Positions 8,222 to 12,221 of a stretch of 12,221 nucleotides of DNA are shown here, piece after piece. The notes under the pieces were generated by a model. The model was not told where the DNA came from. It did no database searches and saw nothing but the letters and a program-made list of their open reading frames with translations. Source of the DNA: Thermoplasmatota archaeon (GTDB taxonomy: Archaea; Thermoplasmatota; JAQUQK01); the NCBI GenBank assembly GCA_028716125.1, contig JAQUQK010000002.1:33476-45696 (forward strand), in the 5' to 3' direction. The stretch's first letter is position 1. Every line of letters starts with the position of its first letter. The position numbers and the translations under genes were made by a program.

Positions 8222-9768
8222 GTTTTTCTCTTTCTTGAGGCTGTCGGCAACAGAAGCGCAAGCGCCGTAAAAACAGCAGAGGGGAATGGAATTGCATCAG
8301 CCGCTATCGCTTGAACGGAATCCCAATTGCTATCTTCGGAAAATCCTTCTGAATTTTCCGCGACAACGCAATAGTAATATGTCTGCCCCGCTTCGATTTC
8401 AGAATCCTCTTTTGTGGTGCTATAAGAAGCCCCGACATACTCCCAATCACAGGGCATCAATCCACCGATGGAACTTGTAACTGAGCAAGTCCGGAATACA
8501 TGATAGCGCCAAACTTCCGAACCGCCGTCATTTGCTGGCGCATCCCATTCTAAAACATTCTTTCCTGGCGAAGCGAGTACATCGAAATTCAGTGGAGGAG
8601 TGGATGGGCCGCAGCCGATGGAGTAAAGATGGCCGTACGAAGTCACGACGTAAAGTGTGCCATCCGAGCCAATGGCAGGAGAAGAACGAATATCATATTC
8701 TAATTGAATTGTCCATTTTAGCGTTCCATTGGGATTCACAGCAGATAATTTTTCGCCCCAGCCGATAAAAATTGTGCCATCAGAACTAACCACGGGATTG
8801 GCCATGCCTGTATCCTTATCGAATGTTCCAAGGCTGAAAGACCATTCAAGATCGCCGTTTCGATTAATCTTGTATATGCGATTATCATATGAGATTATGC
8901 AAATTGCACCATCCGACATGATTGCGGGAGTTGATGATCCAAGTTCTCCATTGGTTTTGTATTTCCATTTCAGTGTGCCATCGGAATTTATTGAATAAAG
9001 GCACCCGTCCTCACACCCAATGTATATGGTGCCATACTTATCAATCACGGGAGATGCGTCATATATTGCGCCCCCGGTTGCAAACTTCCATTTTATGGCC
9101 CCGTCCGGTTTTATTGCATATAAATTGGAATCTGTCGAGCCGATGTATAAAATTCCGGCATTATCTGCCGCCGGTGAAGACAAAGAACCGGAACCAAAAC
9201 CATCCGAATCATAGACATCGATTTGCCACCTAATCGTTCCATCGGTTTTCATGGAATAAAAATTGCGATTATCTGATGTTATGTAAACAAAACCATTTTT
9301 ATCTATGACTGGAGAAGAGTGGATTGAACAGCACCAGCCACCAAAAGATTTTGTCCATTTTGTTGAACCATCTCCATCAATTGCATAAAAATTATTGCTC
9401 GAATCTCCAACAAACAAAGTGCCATCTTGCGCTATTGCTGGAGTTGAATAGCTGCAGCTCGTATCGCATGACCACAAACGATTTCCGTCCCGGTCAAAAG
9501 CAAGAACGCCATTCCCTGAAGAGGCGAAATACAAAGTGTCATTTTTTCCAATAACTATTGATGAAAAACCATAACCGCCGATGTTTTTGTGCCATCGTAT
9601 AACGCCGGGATTGTCGCTTGCGTCATATTTGCTCAAGCCCGTATGCTGTGCATTCCCACCGAAGCACGGCCAAGGCGAATCTGCCATCCCGGACGCTTGC
9701 GCGTTAAAAGATGCCGCTAAAATGGCAAAAATCACGATAGCCACCGCCAACCTCCGTGCCTGCACCAT
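8218..9768 (-). CDS. Secreted PQQ-like beta-propeller protein with FnIII domain and C-terminal membrane anchor
   Basis: This 516-residue protein has a signal peptide (about 1-26, ending in an AQA-type site) and the entry motif WPCFGGNAQHTG. About eight propeller repeats follow (55-386), each with a pattern like SSPVID..G.(L/I)YIGS.D..LYAI..DGT.KW, characteristic of PQQ-binding-like/BamB-type propellers. A FnIII domain (about 390-488) and a hydrophobic helix with tail SRKRKT (about 493-516) complete it. No quinoprotein catalytic residues or cytochrome motif are evident, so it is more likely a binding or structural protein than a dehydrogenase. It starts 4 bases after the stop of the upstream FnIII gene. 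A possible SD (GAGGAG, 9780-9785 on the plus strand) is 11 bases from the ATG, and translational coupling is likely. The C-terminus DAIPFPS plus helix plus basic tail resembles archaeosortase PEF-type signals but lacks the PEF core. Confidence 0.9.
   Translation of the reverse strand: MVQARRLAVAIVIFAILAASFNAQASGMADSPWPCFGGNAQHTGLSKYDASDNPGVIRWHKNIGGYGFSSIVIGKNDTLYFASSGNGVLAFDRDGNRLWSCDTSCSYSTPAIAQDGTLFVGDSSNNFYAIDGDGSTKWTKSFGGWCCSIHSSPVIDKNGFVYITSDNRNFYSMKTDGTIRWQIDVYDSDGFGSGSLSSPAADNAGILYIGSTDSNLYAIKPDGAIKWKFATGGAIYDASPVIDKYGTIYIGCEDGCLYSINSDGTLKWKYKTNGELGSSTPAIMSDGAICIISYDNRIYKINRNGDLEWSFSLGTFDKDTGMANPVVSSDGTIFIGWGEKLSAVNPNGTLKWTIQLEYDIRSSPAIGSDGTLYVVTSYGHLYSIGCGPSTPPLNFDVLASPGKNVLEWDAPANDGGSEVWRYHVFRTCSVTSSIGGLMPCDWEYVGASYSTTKEDSEIEAGQTYYYCVVAENSEGFSEDSNWDSVQAIAADAIPFPSAVFTALALLLPTASRKRKT
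8223..8236 (+). terminator. T-rich tract downstream of the fibre operon
   Basis: TTTTTCTCTTTCTT begins two bases after the stop of the 43-residue gene. Archaeal transcription commonly ends at such U-rich tracts without a hairpin. It lies inside the 3' end of the convergent gene, which weakens the call. Confidence 0.35.
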
Positions 9769-9772
9769 TGAA

Positions 9773-10258
9773 TCACTTTCTCCTCGGAAGAAAAAGAAAA
9801 ATCAACAATCCAATGAATCCGAATCCGACAATACACCCTAAAAATTCAGTTGCAGAAATTCCAAATCCAACATCTTCTGCATAAAACATGCTGCTCATAT
9901 CAGATTCGCCGAATTCGTTTTTCGCTGTCATGTAGTAAACATAAGATCCGCCGTTTTCTACGGTGTTATCTATATATTCTGTTTTGGAAGACGAAACAGG
10001 GATTACATGATTGAACCCAAGATTGGCGCCGCAAGTGGCACGGTATATTCGATATTCGGTTATTGAAGCCCCGCCATTGTCAATCGGAGTATACCAAGAA
10101 AGCCGAACAATCCCACCACCGGCTTTACCATCAAATCCGCAAGGAGGAGAAGGCGGATTTCCGCCAGAATTCAAAGAAACTGCATTATGTGGAATGACAA
10201 TCAGAGCAAGGCAAACTACGAAAATAACAGCCACCACCCTAAAGGCCGCCTGCACCAT
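9773..10258 (-). CDS. Short secreted FnIII protein with C-terminal membrane anchor
   Basis: The 161 residues comprise a signal peptide (about 1-27, hydrophobic VVAVIFVVCLALIVI), one FnIII domain (about 35-127, with VRLSWYTPIDNGG.SITEYRIYR and a YYMTAKNEFGES end), a TM helix (about 138-157) and a PRRK tail. The FnIII resembles that of the following propeller protein, and the starts are alike (MVQAAF and MVQARR, both ATGGTGCAGGC), suggesting related genes. It is first in a two-gene operon with a TATA-like box about 34 bases upstream and no SD, so the mRNA is probably nearly leaderless. Role unknown: perhaps an accessory subunit of the propeller protein, or a ligand-binding anchor. Confidence 0.85.
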   Translation of the reverse strand: MVQAAFRVVAVIFVVCLALIVIPHNAVSLNSGGNPPSPPCGFDGKAGGGIVRLSWYTPIDNGGASITEYRIYRATCGANLGFNHVIPVSSSKTEYIDNTVENGGSYVYYMTAKNEFGESDMSSMFYAEDVGFGISATEFLGCIVGFGFIGLLIFLFLPRRK

Positions 10259-10285
10259 GGAATCCCAAGCGAGATAACGCCAGTT

Positions 10286-10298
10286 CTTTTATAAAAAT
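10286..10298 (-). promoter_or_regulatory. TATA-box promoter of the FnIII/propeller operon
   Basis: On the minus strand this reads ATTTTTATAAAAG, centred about 34 bases before the ATG at 10258. Initiation about 25 bases downstream would leave a leader of roughly 8 bases, in keeping with the missing SD. An ATCCGTAATTTTTA motif (10292-10305) overlaps its upstream edge. Confidence 0.55.
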
Positions 10299-10305
10299 TA
10301 CGGAT
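10292..10305 (-). promoter_or_regulatory. Candidate regulator site, copy 1 (ATCCGTAATTTTTA)
   Basis: Read on the minus strand it matches the other two copies in ATCYGTAATT, followed by A/T-rich sequence. It overlaps the TATA/BRE region of the FnIII/propeller operon, a position suited to repression. The protein that binds is not shown by sequence; the adjacent AbrB-like product is the obvious candidate. Confidence 0.4.
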
Positions 10306-10328
10306 TTCGCTCGAATGTTCAACAATGC

Positions 10329-10340
10329 TTAAAAAGAAAT
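10329..10340 (-). terminator. T-rich tract downstream of the AbrB-like gene
   Basis: The minus strand reads ATTTCTTTTTAA about 55-65 bases beyond the regulator's stop. It is a plausible U-rich archaeal terminator separating it from the FnIII/propeller operon. No hairpin was seen. Confidence 0.3.
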
Positions 10341-10345
10341 TATAA

Positions 10346-10359
10346 ATCTGTAATTTTAG
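10346..10359 (+). promoter_or_regulatory. Candidate regulator site, copy 2 (ATCTGTAATTTTAG)
   Basis: It differs from copy 3 at one of 14 bases and is inverted relative to copy 1. It sits about 54 bases upstream of the FnIII/propeller TATA box and just beyond the stop of the AbrB-like gene. Confidence 0.45.
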
Positions 10360-10395
10360 TGATTCTGGATGGTGGTGGCCAGATTACATACAAAT

Positions 10396-10602
10396 TCATT
10401 TCTTTTTATCATTGCCAGCAACTTCAAACATTCTGCCCACAATCTTATCGACCACAAGCCCGCTTGGAGTTTTGAACCATCCCATTTCATCTCCAGGTTG
10501 AATATCGAGTTCTTCAGCTACCTTAATTGGAAGGAACAGTTTATTTCCGGAGCTGATTTTTGATGTAGCTACGCATTCTTTCTCGGTAAAGACTTTAGCC
10601 AT
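10396..10602 (-). CDS. AbrB/SpoVT-type DNA-binding regulator, 68 residues
   Basis: The central segment (about 13-54) carries the swapped-hairpin AbrB signature: SKISSGNKLFLPIKVAEELDI followed by QPGDEMGWF and GLVVDKI. It matches the usual pattern of a K/R-rich strand, P.xVxxxLgI and pGDxv. The length is typical of archaeal AbrB-like repressors and antitoxins, which bind DNA as dimers. The tail NDKKK is basic. No PIN, RelE or Doc-type toxin is adjacent, so an orphan transcription factor is more likely than an antitoxin. A TATA-like box lies about 34 bases upstream, and a 14-base motif lies between it and the ATG; this motif recurs at the neighbouring operon, implying autoregulation and local control (inference). 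Confidence 0.85.
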   Translation of the reverse strand: MAKVFTEKECVATSKISSGNKLFLPIKVAEELDIQPGDEMGWFKTPSGLVVDKIVGRMFEVAGNDKKK

Positions 10603-10605
10603 CCT

Positions 10606-10619
10606 ATCTGTAATTATAG
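10606..10619 (+). promoter_or_regulatory. Candidate regulator site, copy 3 (ATCTGTAATTATAG)
   Basis: It lies 4-17 bases upstream of the AbrB-like start codon, between its TATA box and ATG, over the expected transcription start. This location suits autorepression. Confidence 0.45.
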
Positions 10620-10632
10620 AATCTCAAGAAAG

Positions 10633-10640
10633 ATTAAATA
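10633..10640 (-). promoter_or_regulatory. TATA-like box of the AbrB-like gene
   Basis: The minus strand reads TATTTAAT, centred about 34 bases before the ATG at 10602. There is no SD before this start, so a short-leader or leaderless mRNA is expected. Confidence 0.45.
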
Positions 10641-10655
10641 GTCTGCACTCTATAC

Positions 10656-10697
10656 CCTCTTTCAAGAGGTTAAGCAGTTTAAAGATGTAAACCTCTT
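10656..10697. repeat. Nested inverted repeats of CCTCTT / AAGAGGTT in the divergent promoter region
   Basis: CCTCTT-TC-AAGAGG forms a palindrome at 10656-10669. AAGAGGTT (10664-10671) pairs perfectly with AACCTCTT (10690-10697) across 18 bases. The three half-sites bracket the TTTAAA box of the rightward module, so they are a candidate operator for the integrase module. Alternative RNA hairpins are possible. Confidence 0.55.
10678..10683 (+). promoter_or_regulatory. TATA-like box (TTTAAA) of the integrase module
   Basis: It is centred about 32 bases before the ATG at 10712, nearly the same distance as the two leftward promoters, and is flanked by the AAGAGGTT half-sites. Confidence 0.4.
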
Positions 10698-10711
10698 TTT
10701 GGGGTAGTGAA

Positions 10712-10780
10712 ATGCAGACACTAGACCACGATTTTGAACGCCGCTTGCGCGCATTTGCTTCTCCCAGGGTGAAACTATGA
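10712..10780 (+). CDS. 22-residue leader or small protein, overlapping the next gene (ATGA)
   Basis: The frame encodes MQTLDHDFERRLRAFASP, then RVKL and TGA. Its stop overlaps the ATG of the 114-residue gene. The start lies about 32 bases from a TATA-like box, matching the local promoter spacing, and has only a weak GTGA upstream. It may be a coupling leader peptide, a tiny regulator, or a fragment of an older gene. No homology is recognised. Confidence 0.4.
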   Translation: MQTLDHDFERRLRAFASPRVKL

Positions 10781-11121
10781 TAACTGCGCAGCTTCTCGAA
10801 CGCGACCTTCGCCAGTCATCCGGAATCCTGCAAGTTTCGCACGAAGCCGTTGCAGAAGCGGAAAAGCGCGTTTCCGATTTTTTAAAGGGTGCATCTTCCC
10901 GTCTTTCAGAAATTGTAGCGGAAGAGAACAGGATGCGAGAGATCCAGCATCTTCCGCCCATCAAGCGCCTTCCCGCGCACATAGTCGAAAAAGCTTTTAT
11001 CACGCATTCCAATAACACGCCTGGCGGCGAATCGGCCGGTTCGTCGCCGGGTAAGCAACATGGGAAAACTCCCAAAGGAGATGGACGCTATACGGCTCCA
11101 AATGCGAGGGAGGTATATTGA
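10777..11121 (+). CDS. 114-residue protein, possible histone-fold DNA-binding protein
   Basis: An SD-like GGGTGA ends four bases before the ATG, and the start overlaps the 22-codon ORF. The first 76 residues are predicted helical. RDLRQSSGILQVSHEAV (9-25) parallels the archaeal histone alpha1/loop1 pattern R.I..aGa.rVS.dA. A long helix (about 22-55) follows, and KRLPAHIVEKA (64-74) parallels the loop2/alpha3 pattern KTIKAEDIELA of HMfB. The helix is about 10 residues longer than in canonical histones. The C-terminal 38 residues are Gly/Ser/Pro/Lys-rich and look disordered. The stop overlaps the integrase start (TTGA), so the two are translationally coupled. If the fold is right, it may be an accessory architectural factor for recombination or packaging. 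An unrelated helical excisionase-like protein is the alternative. Confidence 0.7.
   Translation: MITAQLLERDLRQSSGILQVSHEAVAEAEKRVSDFLKGASSRLSEIVAEENRMREIQHLPPIKRLPAHIVEKAFITHSNNTPGGESAGSSPGKQHGKTPKGDGRYTAPNAREVY
11108..11113 (+). promoter_or_regulatory. Shine-Dalgarno GGGAGG supporting a TTG start
   Basis: The site ends four bases before the TTG at 11118, which overlaps the preceding TGA. It favours this start over in-frame TTG or GTG codons 30-50 bases downstream, although the spacing is short. Confidence 0.5.
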
Positions 11122-12164
11122 CGGGCAAGCCTCCGTTAACATATCCCTTGCAGATTGAATTGAAAGTGCGGGATTTTGAGACGTATCTGCGTTCCCACTC
11201 AATCAACTACAGCGAGAAGACCATATACTACTACAGCAGGATGGTTGGATGCTTCCTGAAATACCTGGATGGAAGGGAGCCGACGCAGGCGCTCTTCGAC
11301 CAGTATGTGATCAGCCTACGGGCGAAGCATTCGCCTAACACGCTCGTGCCTTATAGCTGCGCGCTCCGCGTGTACATTGTCCACTACTGCAAGCTCGATC
11401 TGCGCGTTAAAATCCCCAAGATGAGGGATTCGGAGAACGGCAGGCTTTCCCTGCCGTGGGACATGGCGCAGAAAATCATCGGTGAAGCAAGGAAGTTCGG
11501 AGATCCGGCATACACCATGGTGAAGATGTATTTCGGCGTAGGGCTTAGGTTCTTCGAATGCAGCGAGATGAAGAAAGCCAACATTGACCTTGCAGCGAAG
11601 CGGATTAAGATAGACGGCAAGGGCGACAGGGTGCGCTACATCCCGCTGACGGACGACCTTGTGGACGACATAAAGATGTACCTGGCAAGAAGGGCGCAGC
11701 CAAAAGAGGGCTTCGAGGACTATCTTTTCATAGGCCCTACGGGCGAGAACGTCAAGCTGTGCTGGTATAACAAATGGCTGAAGCGGTTCGCGGCTCAGGC
11801 CGGCGTTCCTTACGCCGTATCTTCGCATTCCGGGCGCAAGACATTCATCCGGTACATGCTCGACAACGGGGCGACTGCCAACGACGTTTCGCCGATAACG
11901 GGCAATAGTCCTGAAACCATCATGCAGAACTACGACAAGCCGGTGCCGGATGCGACACTGAACAAGTTCTTGAAGATAATGCAGCCTGTGCAGCCGTCGA
12001 TTCCCCAATTGTCGCCATCATCTGCGAACGACGACATCTACAAGAAGAAGCTCGCTGAAGAGTGGTTGAGTGGTAAAATCGACCTTAACACATTTGTTTC
12101 GGTCGGTACGCTGTTCGAGAAGCACGAACGGCAAAATGAGACGAGGGACCCTAGTATCGCATAG
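11118..12164 (+). CDS. Tyrosine recombinase (archaeal XerA/SSV-type integrase)
   Basis: The 348 residues comprise an N-terminal SAM-like core-binding domain (about 15-100, DFETYLRSHSINYSEKTI onward), a catalytic domain (about 112-290) and a C-terminal extension (about 291-348). Visible catalytic residues are R144 in GVGLRFFE, K168 in GKGDRVRYIPL, H237 and R240 in SHSGRKTF, and Tyr272 in NYDKP. The position nine residues before Tyr272, normally H or W, is Asn263 (TGNSPET), an uncommon substitution; the set is otherwise complete. The family performs site-specific strand exchange via a 3'-phosphotyrosine intermediate. It is last in a coupled row with the possible histone-fold protein and the 22-codon ORF. 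It could integrate a virus or plasmid, invert local DNA, or resolve dimers; no att core or tRNA is seen within the window. Confidence 0.92.
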   Translation: MTGKPPLTYPLQIELKVRDFETYLRSHSINYSEKTIYYYSRMVGCFLKYLDGREPTQALFDQYVISLRAKHSPNTLVPYSCALRVYIVHYCKLDLRVKIPKMRDSENGRLSLPWDMAQKIIGEARKFGDPAYTMVKMYFGVGLRFFECSEMKKANIDLAAKRIKIDGKGDRVRYIPLTDDLVDDIKMYLARRAQPKEGFEDYLFIGPTGENVKLCWYNKWLKRFAAQAGVPYAVSSHSGRKTFIRYMLDNGATANDVSPITGNSPETIMQNYDKPVPDATLNKFLKIMQPVQPSIPQLSPSSANDDIYKKKLAEEWLSGKIDLNTFVSVGTLFEKHERQNETRDPSIA

Positions 12165-12221
12165 ATTATACCACGAAAAACGGGGCGTAATCATTGCGGT
12201 GCAAATGTACTCCAGTTATAA

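Noticed and set aside
8218..9768. PQQ-dependent alcohol or glucose dehydrogenase
   Set aside because: Only generic propeller repeats are visible, with no catalytic Asp/Ca-binding or haem CxxCH features; the FnIII and membrane tail suggest a non-enzymatic surface protein.
10396..10602. Antitoxin of a toxin-antitoxin pair
   Set aside because: No toxin-like gene lies within the neighbouring few hundred bases on either side; the next genes are an FnIII protein and a 22-codon ORF.
10662..11075. Minus-strand gene overlapping the 114-residue protein
   Set aside because: The plus-strand frame has an SD, stop/start overlaps at both ends and a coherent helical protein; the antisense product shows no such support.
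12165..12221. Attachment site or tRNA fragment downstream of the recombinase
   Set aside because: Only 57 bases remain; no tRNA-like arms, clear inverted repeat or copy of this sequence elsewhere in the window could be seen.

Overview
The window looks archaeal, and Thermoplasmatota or a related euryarchaeal lineage is my best guess (inference). The reasons are: secreted PQQ-type beta-propeller and fibronectin type III (FnIII) proteins held by a C-terminal membrane helix with a basic tail; many N-x-S/T sequons; an AbrB-type mini-regulator; a XerA/SSV-like tyrosine recombinase; TATA-like boxes about 32-34 nt upstream of starts that lack Shine-Dalgarno (SD) sites; and strong GGAGG/GGTGA SDs on genes inside operons. 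GC content looks moderate. No rRNA or tRNA gene was seen that would fix the taxon.

Layout. (1) Positions 1-8221, plus strand: a surface-fibre operon. It holds the 3' part of a large coiled-coil protein (1-2073), a 1984-residue secreted mosaic protein (2107-8061) and a 43-residue single-helix membrane protein (8090-8221). Both large proteins combine a long rod with folded beta domains, a C-terminal transmembrane (TM) helix and a short basic tail. The first is built from 29 consecutive in-phase 18-residue units, and parts of it have been duplicated recently at the DNA level. (2) Positions 8218-10258, minus strand: a two-gene operon for a short FnIII membrane-anchored protein and a PQQ-propeller/FnIII membrane-anchored protein. 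It converges on the fibre operon, with overlapping stop codons. (3) Positions 10259-10711: a regulatory region containing a 68-residue AbrB-like regulator gene. It carries three copies of an ATCYGTAATTWTAG-like motif and an AAGAGGTT inverted repeat. (4) Positions 10712-12164, plus strand: a tightly coupled row of a 22-codon ORF, a 114-residue protein that may have a histone fold, and a tyrosine recombinase. Each start overlaps the preceding stop (ATGA, TTGA).

Inferred working picture: a cell-surface adhesion or appendage module, plus a secreted propeller/FnIII pair, next to an integration module with its own small DNA-binding proteins. Either the fibre genes are cargo of an integrated archaeal element (or virus receptor-binding/spike genes), or the recombinase lies beside a host surface locus. 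The window does not contain the element ends needed to decide. The most unusual content is the strictly 18-residue-periodic rod, the 7/14/22-residue modular rod in the neighbouring protein, and the possible histone-fold protein coupled to the integrase.
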